Below, piece by piece: positions 25,688-34,773 of a DNA stretch of 59,839 nucleotides (position 1 is its first letter; the number at the start of each line of letters is the position of its first letter). The notes under the pieces are model-generated. The model was not told where the DNA came from and ran no database searches. It saw nothing but the letters and a program-made list of their open reading frames with translations. This DNA comes from an uncultured Actinomycetes bacterium (GTDB lineage: Bacteria; Actinomycetota; Actinomycetes; Nanopelagicales; Nanopelagicaceae), in NCBI GenBank assembly GCA_903842675.1, contig CAIMMQ010000017.1, forward strand, positions 68,442-128,280. The letters run 5' to 3'. The translations under genes were made by a program, and so were the position numbers.

Positions 25688-26479
25688 TTATTTAATTTTT
25701 ACCGAGACTTTGGCAAGTGCATCAAGAATGTCGGTCGCTACGACCGGAGCCAAACTCTTTGCGGCTAGCGCGCCGGCCAAACCATGGAGTTTCACCGATT
25801 TTGCAACAACTTGAATAGTCTCTGCCAAATTTTCAGGGTGCCAGCTGGCAAGCATTGAACCAATGAGACCGGCCAAAATATCTCCAGTACCAGCAGTTGC
25901 TAACTCACTGCCACCAGACGTATCAACTATCGATGTTCCATCTGGCCCAGCAATCACAGTGTTATGACCCTTTAGAACAACAATCACATGTAACTTCTTT
26001 GCCATCGCAATAGCGGCATCTTTGCGAGCTAGGGCAAGCTTGCTTCCAGTGCCAGTAATTTCAAATCCAAGTTTCTTTGCCTCGCCTGCGTGTGGCGTGA
26101 TGATCGTGAAAGGGGTGTTGGAATTTGTTGCGATTCCCATTACTTCGCCATCTAGAACTAAGAACTTGGATTCTGGAAAATCAAAACTTCGACTCAGCTT
26201 TGGTGCGCCAGAACCAATGACCCAGCAATCTCCATCAAATTCCGAAGCTTTTGTAATCGGTACAACATCGGGATAAGCAGAAATTACTAAGCGCGAAGGT
26301 TCATCTTCACGTCTCAAATAATTTATATAGCCAGCACCACCACGTCTTGCCCCGCCAACACATAGAACTGCCGCGCCGGGATATTTGGAACTGCCAGCAA
26401 GAATTGCCACTTTCCCGTGCGAATATTTTGTGGCAGCGCTATCAAGGGCGCGCAGTAAGCGTTTTTGCTGGATGCTCAT
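25688..26479 (-). CDS. nnrD: ADP/ATP-dependent NAD(P)H-hydrate dehydratase, stand-alone
   Basis: Repairs hydrated NAD(P)H. This 263-residue ribokinase-fold protein has KVAILAGSSKYPGAAVL, the nucleotide-site TPHAGEAKKLG and LKGHNTVIAGPDG, and the catalytic SELATAGTGDILAGLIG. The NnrE epimerase domain that is often fused at the N-terminus is missing and no separate nnrE is in the window. ATG 26479 gives the family-like N-terminus; an extension to 26617 is Arg/Trp-rich nonsense overlapping the divergent gene. It converges with hpf, four bases apart. Confidence 0.88.
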   Translation of the reverse strand: MSIQQKRLLRALDSAATKYSHGKVAILAGSSKYPGAAVLCVGGARRGGAGYINYLRREDEPSRLVISAYPDVVPITKASEFDGDCWVIGSGAPKLSRSFDFPESKFLVLDGEVMGIATNSNTPFTIITPHAGEAKKLGFEITGTGSKLALARKDAAIAMAKKLHVIVVLKGHNTVIAGPDGTSIVDTSGGSELATAGTGDILAGLIGSMLASWHPENLAETIQVVAKSVKLHGLAGALAAKSLAPVVATDILDALAKVSVKIK

Positions 26480-26504
26480 ACCGCAACAATGCCATACTCG
26501 GTTA

Positions 26505-27662
26505 GTGAATTGGTTAAGAACACAACGTCGGAAATATCGCAGGTGGCGCCAAGAAGTGCGCGCTATGCGTGAAGTCGTTGCAGTAGCAAAAAGTGCACGC
26601 AGAAATTTAAGTGCCAACCCTCAAATATTTATTGGTCCAACAAATTCTGCCGGCCAAGCAAGTAGTTGGGCGAGTGCGCTAACTTCAACTGGAGTAAGCG
26701 CGAAATCAATGCGAATTGTAAATGCGGATGAAGAGTTCTTTAGGGCAGATATAAGTTTGGCACGATTGGATTGGGTTAAGTTTTCCAGTCGGTTAAAGTT
26801 AGCGAATCAGATCGGTGCAGAATTTTCTGCCGTTCTTTTAGAATCAATCAGACCACTATTTGCACTTAAAGTTGATAGATCATTTAACGCGGTAAACGCT
26901 ATCCAAGATTTAAAGCTTTTAAAGCGAGCCGGAAAAAAAATTGCAGTTGTGTTTCATGGCAGTGACATCCGAGATATGGATTACCACGCCTCAGTAAATC
27001 CGTTTTCGCCATATCGCAATGCAGGATCAGATGCTGATGCCGTTAAAGTTCGTTCGGCCGAGGCAAGATCGGTAATTCCAGCGCTGCGCAGAGCAAAAGT
27101 GCCTATTTTTATTACGACACCAGACTTATTTCACGAAGTCCCAGATGCAACTTGGCTTCCTCTGAGCATTAATCTCGAACCATATTTTAAAGTTGCCGAA
27201 GAATTTCCAGCCTTTGCCCATAACGCGCCACCTCGCGTTCTCTACCTTCCTAGTAAGTCCTGGGTTAAATCAGCTGAAATTATTGAACCAATATTAAGAA
27301 AATTAGATGGTGAAGGAGTAATCCAATGGGTTCGCTCCGAACGGGTAAGCAATGATGCGTTGCCAAAATTACTAAGTACCTGTGATGTGCTTGTCGATCA
27401 ATTTATCGGAATTGTTGGCGCCCTTCCAATAGAAGCGATGGCAGCCGGTCGAATGGTTCTTACGCACCTAGAAGAATGGGCTTACGAAAAAATAGCGAAG
27501 CCACCCGTGACTGAGATAACTCCAGAGAGCCTTGAGCGTGTTTTGCGGGAACTAAAAATTGATAGCGAGCAAATATCTGCTGGAACGGCCTACGTTACAA
27601 AGTGGCACGACGGAACCATGAGTTCTAAATTGCTTCGCGAAAAATTGCTCCCTAAAAAATAG
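26505..27662 (+). CDS. Glycosyltransferase-like GT-B protein
   Basis: About 385 residues. A basic Arg-rich N-terminus leads to IFIGPTNSAGQASSWASAL, then AVVFHGSDIRDMD and a C-terminal half with PRVLYLPSKSWVKSAEIIEP and GALPIEAMAAGRMVLTHL, the donor-site region of GT-B enzymes. No close family is recognised. The start is uncertain: GTG 26505 (CATACT six bases upstream) or ATG 26565; anything earlier overlaps nnrD. It is separate from the main glycan locus but could add to it. Confidence 0.65.
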   Translation: MNWLRTQRRKYRRWRQEVRAMREVVAVAKSARRNLSANPQIFIGPTNSAGQASSWASALTSTGVSAKSMRIVNADEEFFRADISLARLDWVKFSSRLKLANQIGAEFSAVLLESIRPLFALKVDRSFNAVNAIQDLKLLKRAGKKIAVVFHGSDIRDMDYHASVNPFSPYRNAGSDADAVKVRSAEARSVIPALRRAKVPIFITTPDLFHEVPDATWLPLSINLEPYFKVAEEFPAFAHNAPPRVLYLPSKSWVKSAEIIEPILRKLDGEGVIQWVRSERVSNDALPKLLSTCDVLVDQFIGIVGALPIEAMAAGRMVLTHLEEWAYEKIAKPPVTEITPESLERVLRELKIDSEQISAGTAYVTKWHDGTMSSKLLREKLLPKK

Positions 27663-27683
27663 CGGCAATTTAGTAAAGAAGCG

Positions 27684-27689
27684 TACGAT
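27684..27689 (+). promoter_or_regulatory. Leaderless-type -10 (TACGAT) for permease-YHS
   Basis: TACGAT ends exactly six bases before GTG 27696. It supports that GTG as the start, against the out-of-frame ATGs just upstream. Confidence 0.5.
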
Positions 27690-27695
27690 GATGAA

Positions 27696-28910
27696 GTGAG
27701 CAAAATTGGAAGTGGATTGCTTGAAGGTTGGTGGATGTTCTTTGACACCTTCTGGGCTTTGGTTTTGGGATTCACGCTATCTGGCTTAATCCAAGCTTTT
27801 GTATCTCGCAAGCGAATGCGTGAGTTATTAGGCGACCACAAACCTAGAACAGTGGCCCGGGCATCAATCTTTGGCATGGTTAGTTCATCATGTTCATATG
27901 CCGCAAGTGCGCTAGCAAAGAGTTTATTTGCCAAAGGAGCGGACTTCACGGCCTCGATGATATTCATGTTTGCAAGTACAAACTTAGTTATAGAACTTGG
28001 TTTAGTAATTTGGATATTGATTGGTTGGCAATTTGCAGCAGCTGAGTTCGTTGGCGGCGTAGTCATGATCACTTTGTTGGCGTTACTAATTCCAAGGTTG
28101 ATACCAACTCAAATGATCGCCTCGGTAACTCAAAGTTCAATGGAAGTTGAAGATACTGGCGAGATGGGTGTTGCTTCGAAAGCAAATATTCGAGACGCGG
28201 CCGGTTACACCATTGGTGATTTCACGATGCTACGAACTGAACTTGTTATCGGCTTCATAGTGGCGGGCTTGGCATCGACGCTAATTCCAACAAGTTTTTG
28301 GAATCGCCTATTTCTCACTGGTCATGGCTTTATAGCTTCAGTAGAAAATGTTGTAATCGGACCAGTCATCGCATTCATTAGTTTCGTTTGCTCGGTTGGA
28401 AACGTCCCACTTGCTGGTGCGCTTTGGAATGGTGGTATTTCCTTTGGTGGAACAATCTCATTCATCTTTGCCGACCTGGTCGCTCTTCCACTTGTGCTGA
28501 TCTATCGCAAGTATTACGGCACCAAATTAGCCATTCGCCTCACCTTGGTCTTTTGGCTTGTAATGTCACTAAGCGGCCTTATAACAGAGTACTTATTTAA
28601 GTTAGTGGCCGTAACACCACAGATGCACACAATGGTTATGGGTCAAAAGCACTTCGGACTTAATTTCACTACAGTTCTTAATTTCATAGCCCTTGCGATT
28701 CTAATTCTCGTTTTCTGGCTCTATAAGACTCGGGGCAATGCTGATTTAAATAGTGGATATGCCAAGGATTGGGTATGTGGCATGCAAGTGGAGATCGCAA
28801 ATGCTGCAGCAACATATGTTTATCAGGGCAAGAGTCACTATTTTTGTATGCCTGGATGTATGGAGAGTTTTGCTGCTGAGCCAGAAAAGTATTTGGCGTC
28901 AATCAAATAA
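27696..28910 (+). CDS. ArsP/YraQ-type permease fused to a YHS domain
   Basis: A 404-residue protein. Residues 1-350 form a DUF318 (ArsP_1) permease with about eight to ten helices and the conserved Cys/Ser-rich SSSCSYAASALAKSLF and the mirrored CSVGNVPLAGALWNGGISFGG. Residues 360-404 are a YHS domain with WVCGMQVE and YFCMPGCMESFAAEPEKYL, whose cysteines can bind metal. ArsP members export trivalent organoarsenicals; YHS domains occur in copper, mercury and heavy-metal proteins. The fusion therefore suggests a metal or metalloid exporter with its own metal-binding module. No ArsR-type regulator adjoins it. The start is GTG. Confidence 0.85.
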   Translation: MSKIGSGLLEGWWMFFDTFWALVLGFTLSGLIQAFVSRKRMRELLGDHKPRTVARASIFGMVSSSCSYAASALAKSLFAKGADFTASMIFMFASTNLVIELGLVIWILIGWQFAAAEFVGGVVMITLLALLIPRLIPTQMIASVTQSSMEVEDTGEMGVASKANIRDAAGYTIGDFTMLRTELVIGFIVAGLASTLIPTSFWNRLFLTGHGFIASVENVVIGPVIAFISFVCSVGNVPLAGALWNGGISFGGTISFIFADLVALPLVLIYRKYYGTKLAIRLTLVFWLVMSLSGLITEYLFKLVAVTPQMHTMVMGQKHFGLNFTTVLNFIALAILILVFWLYKTRGNADLNSGYAKDWVCGMQVEIANAAATYVYQGKSHYFCMPGCMESFAAEPEKYLASIK

Positions 28911-28915
28911 TCGAA

Positions 28916-29563
28916 CTACTTGCCTGGGCAAGTAAAGCCAAATTCCTGCTGCACCGCCGCTGGTGTAATTCCACAACCAACAGTTGCAGTACCGAAATCG
29001 CTGATTACCCATTTATTGTTTACGTAATGCGCCCAACCATAGGCTGGATCGGTAACTGGTAGATACGGAATTGATGTAAAAATTATCCAAGTTCTATCCA
29101 CCTTAGAGAATCGAGTATTTACTATTGCGGCAAAGTAATCATCAACACCTTGTTGCAGCCGAGATATTTGCACCGCTATAACACTTGGAACCGGCGAACC
29201 GCCCGAATAATTATTTACATCTTGTTTGAACTTAGTTGGGTATTGACCCAGAATCGTCCAAGGAACAACTACTTGCGCAAATTCACCAGGTGCGTAATTT
29301 GGCCACTTAACGCTCCAACCAGCTTCGGTGGCAACACCCAGCGGGAATGGCCGATCTATTTGGGCAGAAACTTTTGCGAAATCCCAATTTATTAACTTGG
29401 GATGCTTGGCTTCAAATTGCGTCATAAGAAGTTTTACACCGTCGCGCAATTTTGAATCATCCGGGCGCTCATTACCTGTAGGCAATCCGCAACTAGTTAG
29501 CACCAGTGCAAGAAGTACGACTGGAATAATCCAGCGTGATTTATTTTTCGTTTTCGCTCCCAT
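28916..29563 (-). CDS. Predicted lipoprotein of unknown function
   Basis: A 215-residue protein with a basic N-terminus, a hydrophobic core (residues 11-22) and a lipobox LTSC, so C25 should be lipidated and the protein anchored outside the membrane. The mature part has no motif I recognise; it is rich in aromatic residues and contains two further cysteines near the C-terminus (GCGI and FTCPG) that could form a disulfide. It is convergent with the permease-YHS gene (6 bases). TAGCAT lies nine bases before the ATG, a looser spacing than at neighbouring leaderless starts. Confidence 0.75.
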   Translation of the reverse strand: MGAKTKNKSRWIIPVVLLALVLTSCGLPTGNERPDDSKLRDGVKLLMTQFEAKHPKLINWDFAKVSAQIDRPFPLGVATEAGWSVKWPNYAPGEFAQVVVPWTILGQYPTKFKQDVNNYSGGSPVPSVIAVQISRLQQGVDDYFAAIVNTRFSKVDRTWIIFTSIPYLPVTDPAYGWAHYVNNKWVISDFGTATVGCGITPAAVQQEFGFTCPGK

Positions 29564-29618
29564 TTGAGGTGAATGCTACGCCTTTTGATGCAATGTGCGG
29601 TTTTCCAGGCTAATTAGC

Positions 29619-29650
29619 GATCACTAGATCACTAGATCACCCGATCAGAT
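29619..29650. repeat. 8-bp tandem repeat (GATCACTA type)
   Basis: GATCACTA twice, then GATCACCC and GATCAGAT. It lies in the 168-base divergent gap between the lipoprotein and pirin genes. Confidence 0.85.
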
Positions 29651-29731
29651 GGAATCGTGGAATAGAAACTTTAGATTTATGGTTCTATAATTACGCTTAA
29701 TACCCATCTTCCACAAAAGGGGAACACACTC

Positions 29732-30805
29732 GTGCCAGCAGTAACCGTTTCTGACATAACCGTGTTGCCGCGGGTAATTTCGCAGCCCAATTCCCGCCCT
29801 CGCCGCGTAATCAGCGTAACCACTGCGCCGCAAGGTTTTGAAGGTGAAGGCTTCCCAGTTCGTCGAGCATTTGCCGGCGTCGATATCGCGCTGCTTGACC
29901 CTTTCATTCACTTAGACCAAATGGGTGAAGTGGAATATGCGCCAGGTGAACCAAAGGGAACGCCATGGCATCCACATCGTGGCTTTGAAACAGTTACTTA
30001 CATTATTGATGGCATCTTTGATCATAAAGATAATCACGGTGGCGGCGGAACGATTACCAATGGCGATACCCAGTGGATGACCGCGGGCGCTGGAATTTTG
30101 CATATCGAAACTCCACCAGAACATTTAGTGATGAGCGGTGGCTTATTTCATGGTTTCCAACTCTGGGTAAATCTTCCTGCAGTTAAGAAGTGGTCCACTC
30201 CGGGTTATCAAGATCTGCGTGCATCAGAAGTTGCACTACTTGCTTCACATGATGGTGGATCCTTGCTTCGAGTTATCGCTGGTGAAGTTGCTGGACATGT
30301 TGGACCAGGATCTACCCAAACACCTATGACAATGGTTCATGCAACTATTGCGCCCGGGGCCGAACTTCGCCTGCCTTGGAAGAAGAGTTACAACGCGCTT
30401 GTTTACACACTTAATGGTCACGGAACTATTGGCGATGCCGGACAACCAATTCACTTTGGACAGCTTGCAGTACTTGTTGATGGCGATGATCTAGTAATTC
30501 GGGCCGATGAAAATCAGGAATCTCGCTCACCACAAATGGATGTTCTGATCTTGGGCGGGGAACCAATTCGCGAACCTGTTGCTTGGATGGGGCCATTCGT
30601 TATGAATACCAAGGCCGAAGTTTTGAAGGCTTTTGACGACTTTCAAAAAGGTTTACTTGGAACTGTTCCAGCAGAACACATCAAGCCAGTAAAGCCACTT
30701 ATTAGATCTGGTGAAGGCTCAAAGCTAAGTAATAACTCCGCAAATAACGCTGACATTCGTGATGTGCATGGCGCACCCAAAGAAGTTGTTGAAGGTAATA
30801 ACTAA
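29732..30805 (+). CDS. Pirin-family bicupin
   Basis: A 357-residue cupin protein. The N-terminal cupin carries the pirin metal ligands H80 and H82 in TPWHPHRGFETVTY and H124/E126 in GILHIE, followed by FHGFQLWVNLP. Pirins bind iron and act as redox-linked regulators, and some have quercetinase activity. The C-terminal cupin is intact. A tail of about 40 residues rich in Asn, Ser and Gly extends beyond the fold. The start is GTG 29732 with AAGGGG about nine bases upstream, so it has a normal leader. Confidence 0.92.
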   Translation: MPAVTVSDITVLPRVISQPNSRPRRVISVTTAPQGFEGEGFPVRRAFAGVDIALLDPFIHLDQMGEVEYAPGEPKGTPWHPHRGFETVTYIIDGIFDHKDNHGGGGTITNGDTQWMTAGAGILHIETPPEHLVMSGGLFHGFQLWVNLPAVKKWSTPGYQDLRASEVALLASHDGGSLLRVIAGEVAGHVGPGSTQTPMTMVHATIAPGAELRLPWKKSYNALVYTLNGHGTIGDAGQPIHFGQLAVLVDGDDLVIRADENQESRSPQMDVLILGGEPIREPVAWMGPFVMNTKAEVLKAFDDFQKGLLGTVPAEHIKPVKPLIRSGEGSKLSNNSANNADIRDVHGAPKEVVEGNN

Positions 30806-30838
30806 CTCATTAATTAATTAATAACCAAACTTAATAAC

Positions 30839-32227
30839 TTAAAGGTTCTTAAGTGCGCTCACTACTTTAGTGAGGGAATCCTTAGCATCACCAAAGAGAA
30901 GTGTGGTTTTTGGCTCGTAGAGCAAATCATTTTCAATTCCAGCAAAACCTGGGCGCATCGAACGCTTTAAGAAAATTACATTGCCAGCAAGTCCAACATC
31001 CAGAATTGGCATCCCATAAATTGGGCAACCAGGGGTGGTCTTTGCTGCTGGGTTAACGACGTCGTTTGCACCAACAACTAGAACAACATCTGTTTGTGGG
31101 AAGGTTGGGTTGATCTCTTCCATTTCAACGAGTTGCTCGTAAGGAACATTTGCTTCTGCTAAGAGGACGTTCATGTGTCCAGGCATACGACCTGCTACTG
31201 GGTGAATGCCATAGGCAACATCAATACCTTTAGCAGTCAAAAGATCGGCAAGTTCGCGAACCGTATGTTGTGCTTGTGCAACAGCAAGTCCAAAACCAGG
31301 AACTATTACTACGCGCTGGGCATAGTTAAGAAGAATTGCCACGTCATCTGGTGAACCAGATTTAACTGGACGAGCTTCACCGGCCTCAGTAGCTGCTTGC
31401 GGCTTTGCAGTGAAAGCACCAAAGAGAGTTCCGAAAAGGGAGCGACCCATTGCTGCTGCCATTAAGCGCGTAAGAATTGTTCCGGAGGCGCCAACAAGGG
31501 TTCCAGCAACAATTAGCAAAGTGGAATCCAAAACATAACCACCTGCAGCCACTGTTAAACCAGTGAATGCATTTAGAAGTGAGATGACGATTGGAACGTC
31601 GGCACCGCCAACAGGTAGCACGAACAGAACGCCAAATAGCAAGGAGAGCACGCCCATAATTGCAAGCGGTGTATTGCCGCCAGAATTTACAACCCAAACT
31701 CCAGTACCAAGTACGCCGACCAATGTTGCTGCGATAACAAAACGTCCGCCTGGAAATACAACTGGGCGAGTGGTCATGATTTCTTGAAGTTTTAAGAAAG
31801 TAATTACTGAACCAGAGAAGGAAACCGAACCAACTACAACTGTGAAAACAGTGGCAATGGTAGATGCGGTATCTCTAGCGCTGTTATTGCTTAATGAAAG
31901 GTATTCAACGATCGATACCAGCGCGGCTGCCCCGCCACCGACTCCGTTGAAAAGTGCAACAAGTTGTGGCATCTGGGTCATCTGAATACGACGAGCAGCT
32001 GGAACACCAACAATCACTCCGAAGGCGATTGCACCTAATATTAAAAAGGTATTGTGGTGAACTTTCTGGGCCGGATCAAAGAAGACAACAATTGTGGCGA
32101 GAGTTGCACCTGCAGCACCGATCAAATTTCCCCGGCGAGCAGTTTTTGGTGCAGATAGACCTTTTAGCGCCATGATGAATGAAACTGCAACGGCAAGGCC
32201 GATTAGTGCATAGAGATTGTTATTCAC
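30839..32227 (-). CDS. pntB: NAD(P) transhydrogenase subunit beta
   Basis: A 462-residue membrane protein: nine or so helices (domain II) followed by the NADP(H)-binding domain III with VPGFGLAVAQAQHTVREL and GANDVVNPAAKTTPGCPIYGMPILD. With the two alpha subunits it uses the proton motive force to reduce NADP+ with NADH. Its start overlaps the pntAB stop by four bases, so all three genes form one coupled operon. Confidence 0.96.
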   Translation of the reverse strand: MNNNLYALIGLAVAVSFIMALKGLSAPKTARRGNLIGAAGATLATIVVFFDPAQKVHHNTFLILGAIAFGVIVGVPAARRIQMTQMPQLVALFNGVGGGAAALVSIVEYLSLSNNSARDTASTIATVFTVVVGSVSFSGSVITFLKLQEIMTTRPVVFPGGRFVIAATLVGVLGTGVWVVNSGGNTPLAIMGVLSLLFGVLFVLPVGGADVPIVISLLNAFTGLTVAAGGYVLDSTLLIVAGTLVGASGTILTRLMAAAMGRSLFGTLFGAFTAKPQAATEAGEARPVKSGSPDDVAILLNYAQRVVIVPGFGLAVAQAQHTVRELADLLTAKGIDVAYGIHPVAGRMPGHMNVLLAEANVPYEQLVEMEEINPTFPQTDVVLVVGANDVVNPAAKTTPGCPIYGMPILDVGLAGNVIFLKRSMRPGFAGIENDLLYEPKTTLLFGDAKDSLTKVVSALKNL

Positions 32228-32514
32228 TTCTTGCCTCCTTTGCCCTTGAACATCTCGAGCATGCGGTCAGTAACGACAAATCCGCCGACCATATTTATTG
32301 TCGCAAGAACGATTGCAGCAATCGAGAGTGAGGTGGAAAGAACTGTTGTGCTCTTGTCGGCCACCATAATCGCGCCGAAGAGAATGATTCCGTGAATCGC
32401 ATTTGCACCAGACATCAGTGGTGTGTGAAGCGTGGTTGATACTTTAGAGACCACTTCAAATCCAATAAATATTGAGAGTACGAAAATTGTTAAAATGACG
32501 ATGGAGTGACTCAC
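32224..32514 (-). CDS. pntAB: NAD(P) transhydrogenase subunit alpha, membrane part
   Basis: A 96-residue protein with three hydrophobic helices corresponding to the C-terminal membrane part of E. coli PntA. It contains STTLHTPLMSGANAIHGII, the conserved segment of this subunit. The split of alpha into two genes is usual in actinobacteria (Rv0155/Rv0156). It overlaps both neighbours by four bases. Confidence 0.95.
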   Translation of the reverse strand: MSHSIVILTIFVLSIFIGFEVVSKVSTTLHTPLMSGANAIHGIILFGAIMVADKSTTVLSTSLSIAAIVLATINMVGGFVVTDRMLEMFKGKGGKK

Positions 32515-33647
32515 TTCTTGGCTCCTAGCTCTGGTGTGCGACGCGCGCCATTGAAGGTGAGGGTTGCAGCATCGATAATTTCATCAGAAAAGTCTGGAAT
32601 TACCTCGCCGGTTGGTTTTCCATCCACCGACTTGGTCATCAAGAGCAGCAAGTTCACGACATTTCGTGAGAACAACATTGATGCGTGGTACGGCAACTGA
32701 CTTGGTACATCTTTACCGCCCCAAATTACGACGCCATTTGAAGTAGTAATTGTTTCGCCAGGCTTTGAGCCTTCAACGTTGCCACCAGTTTCTGCCGCAA
32801 GATCAACAATCACTGCGCCAGATTTCATTGCGCCAACCATCGCACCAGTAACGAGTCTTGGTGCAGCGCGACCTGGAACAGCCGCTGTAGTTATGACAAC
32901 ATCTGCTGCAGCTAAATAAGGGGTAAGAAGTTCGCGCTGCTTGGCCGCACGTTCTTCAGTCATCTCGCGGGCATAACCGCCAGCACCTTCGAGTGCTTCT
33001 AGTTCAAGGGTAATAAATTTGGCACCCATGGATTTAACTTCGTCAGCAGATGAGGCGCGCACGTCATATGCACTAACAACTCCGCCGAGTCTTTTTGCTG
33101 TTGCAATTGCTTGAAGACCAGCAACACCTGCACCGAGCACAACAACTTGTGCTGGAGTAACTGTTCCAGCAGCAGTCATAAGTAATGGGAAGAAACGTGG
33201 CGAGAGTTCGGCTGCAACGAGAGAGGCCCGATAACCAGCGCAAAGAGCTTGTGAAGTGAGGGCATCCATTGATTGCGCGCGAGAAATGCGAGGAACTAGT
33301 TCAAGGGAGAGCGCAGTAACACCAGCGCTAGCAGCGGCTTCAATTGAATCAACCGATGTGGTTGGTGAAAGGAATGAGATTGTTAGGGCGCCTTTTTTCA
33401 GCGACTTCATCTGTTCTGGCGAAAGGGCGGTAACCGATGCGACAACATCAGCATCTGAAATTACATTGCCACTTTTTACAGTTGCTCCGGCCGCTGTGTA
33501 TTCAACATCGGTGAATCCGGAGGCAACGCCAGCACCGGTTTCAATAACAACTTCCAAACCAGCCTTGGTTAATTTAGAAATTATGTCTGGAACAAGTGCG
33601 ACTCGGGCTTCGCCTGGTCTGATCTCTTTAGCTACGGAAATTCGCAT
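32511..33647 (-). CDS. pntAA: NAD(P) transhydrogenase subunit alpha, NAD-binding part
   Basis: A 378-residue soluble domain I. It starts with KEIRPGEARVALVP, shared with alanine dehydrogenase, and has the NAD motif VLGAGVAGLQAIATAKRLG plus YDVRASS. It feeds hydride from NADH to the NADP site of PntB. TAGCCT lies exactly six bases before the ATG, so the operon appears to be transcribed leaderless from here. Confidence 0.95.
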   Translation of the reverse strand: MRISVAKEIRPGEARVALVPDIISKLTKAGLEVVIETGAGVASGFTDVEYTAAGATVKSGNVISDADVVASVTALSPEQMKSLKKGALTISFLSPTTSVDSIEAAASAGVTALSLELVPRISRAQSMDALTSQALCAGYRASLVAAELSPRFFPLLMTAAGTVTPAQVVVLGAGVAGLQAIATAKRLGGVVSAYDVRASSADEVKSMGAKFITLELEALEGAGGYAREMTEERAAKQRELLTPYLAAADVVITTAAVPGRAAPRLVTGAMVGAMKSGAVIVDLAAETGGNVEGSKPGETITTSNGVVIWGGKDVPSQLPYHASMLFSRNVVNLLLLMTKSVDGKPTGEVIPDFSDEIIDAATLTFNGARRTPELGAKK

Positions 33648-33653
33648 TTGCGT

Positions 33654-33659
33654 AGGCTA
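33654..33659 (-). promoter_or_regulatory. Leaderless-type -10 (TAGCCT) for pnt operon
   Basis: On the minus strand TAGCCT ends six bases before the pntAA ATG at 33647; there is no Shine-Dalgarno in between. Confidence 0.5.
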
Positions 33660-33718
33660 TCGCGAGAGGCGCACTCGAGCGCGCTCTTTTTTCCTGTGAA
33701 TTTGTAGATACGTAAAAA

Positions 33719-34660
33719 TTAAAGCGCTCCCACTAGTTCCCCACGCACCAGGTGGTAGAGGATTGCTTGGATTGTTGTCCGGCGGTGAAAGGCCTCGCGC
33801 CAAATAACCGACTTTGGACCGTCGATAACTTCAGAAGCAACTTCTTCGCCTCTGTGGGCTGGAAGGCAATGCATAAATATTGAATCCGAGGCGGTCTGGG
33901 CCATCAGATCATTAGTGACGGCGTATGGGGAGAGCGCGGCAATCTTTTCCTTGCGCTCACTTTCCGCATCGCCCATAGACATCCAAACATCTGTGTAAAG
34001 AACGCTGGCACCTTGGGCCGCAGCAGCGGGATCGGTTAGAACTTCGATCTTGCCACCACTCTTATTTGCAATCTGGGTTGCGCGCGCAACAGCGTCGCTA
34101 TTGGGAGCCCATTTTCCTGGTGGTGTCGCAACAACTACATGAGCACCAAGAATTGCTCCCATGGTTAGCCAAGCGCTCGCCATATTATTTCCATCACCGA
34201 CATAGGTAAATTTACGGCCAGCAATATCTTTTCCAAAGACTTCACGAATAGTTAACCAGTCTGCAAGTAATTGAGTTGGGTGGTCGGTGTCAGTAAGGGC
34301 ATTGATAACCGGGATTGTTGAATGCGCACCGAGTTCATCCACATCGGATTGCGCAAAAGTTCTAACTATTAGCGCGCTCGCAAAACCGCTAATTATTTTT
34401 GCGGTATCTGAAATAGTTTCACCGCGCCCAATCTGAAGATCATCGCCGCGCAAGAAAATTGGTGTTCCACCCAAGTGAGCAATCGCCGTTTCGGATGCTA
34501 ACCGCGTACGTGTGGAAGGTTTCGTCATATAAACGGCAACGCTTTGGTTTGCTAGCGCATCACGCGAACGAAAAGGATTCTTGGCAAAGTCTGCAGCGGT
34601 ATCGAGTAGTAGTTCGATATCAGCGCGAGATAGGTGCTCGGTGCGTAGCAGATCTTTCAT
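33719..34660 (-). CDS. argF: Ornithine carbamoyltransferase
   Basis: Makes citrulline from ornithine and carbamoyl phosphate. The 313-residue protein has the carbamoyl-phosphate motif STRTR, the HPTQ-type DTDHPTQLLAD, and the ornithine-site MHCLPAHRGEEV. An aspartate transcarbamoylase is excluded by these last two motifs. No other arginine-biosynthesis gene adjoins it (argS at 46167 is unrelated in regulation). TATTAT ends six bases before the ATG, within the last codons of a short upstream ORF. Confidence 0.95.
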   Translation of the reverse strand: MKDLLRTEHLSRADIELLLDTAADFAKNPFRSRDALANQSVAVYMTKPSTRTRLASETAIAHLGGTPIFLRGDDLQIGRGETISDTAKIISGFASALIVRTFAQSDVDELGAHSTIPVINALTDTDHPTQLLADWLTIREVFGKDIAGRKFTYVGDGNNMASAWLTMGAILGAHVVVATPPGKWAPNSDAVARATQIANKSGGKIEVLTDPAAAAQGASVLYTDVWMSMGDAESERKEKIAALSPYAVTNDLMAQTASDSIFMHCLPAHRGEEVASEVIDGPKSVIWREAFHRRTTIQAILYHLVRGELVGAL

Positions 34661-34773
34661 TGGCAGATAATAACCAATATCAGCGTTCTGATATAGCCAG
34701 TAACTATGAGCGCGATGGCAACAATCGGCGCTAAACGGAAGAAAGCTGGTGGATATCGGTAGAATTTAAACAT
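34657..34773 (-). CDS. Possible 38-residue membrane peptide upstream of argF
   Basis: A short ORF starting MFKFYRYPPAFF, followed by a hydrophobic helix (LAPIVAIALIVTGY) and a second hydrophobic run. Its TGA overlaps the argF ATG (ATGA), the pattern of translational coupling. Against it: argF has its own good leaderless -10 inside this ORF, no clear promoter precedes the small ORF, and its ATG overlaps the divergent DUF3039 ATG within a CATG. I recognise no family. It may be a leader peptide, a small membrane protein or chance. Confidence 0.35.
   Translation of the reverse strand: MFKFYRYPPAFFRLAPIVAIALIVTGYIRTLILVIICQ
34667..34672 (-). promoter_or_regulatory. Leaderless-type -10 (TATTAT) for argF
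   Basis: On the minus strand TATTAT, one change from TATAAT, ends exactly six bases before the argF ATG at 34660. Confidence 0.55.
34760..34765 (+). promoter_or_regulatory. Leaderless-type -10 (TAGAAT) for DUF3039 gene
   Basis: TAGAAT ends exactly six bases before ATG 34772, with no ribosome site between. Confidence 0.55.
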
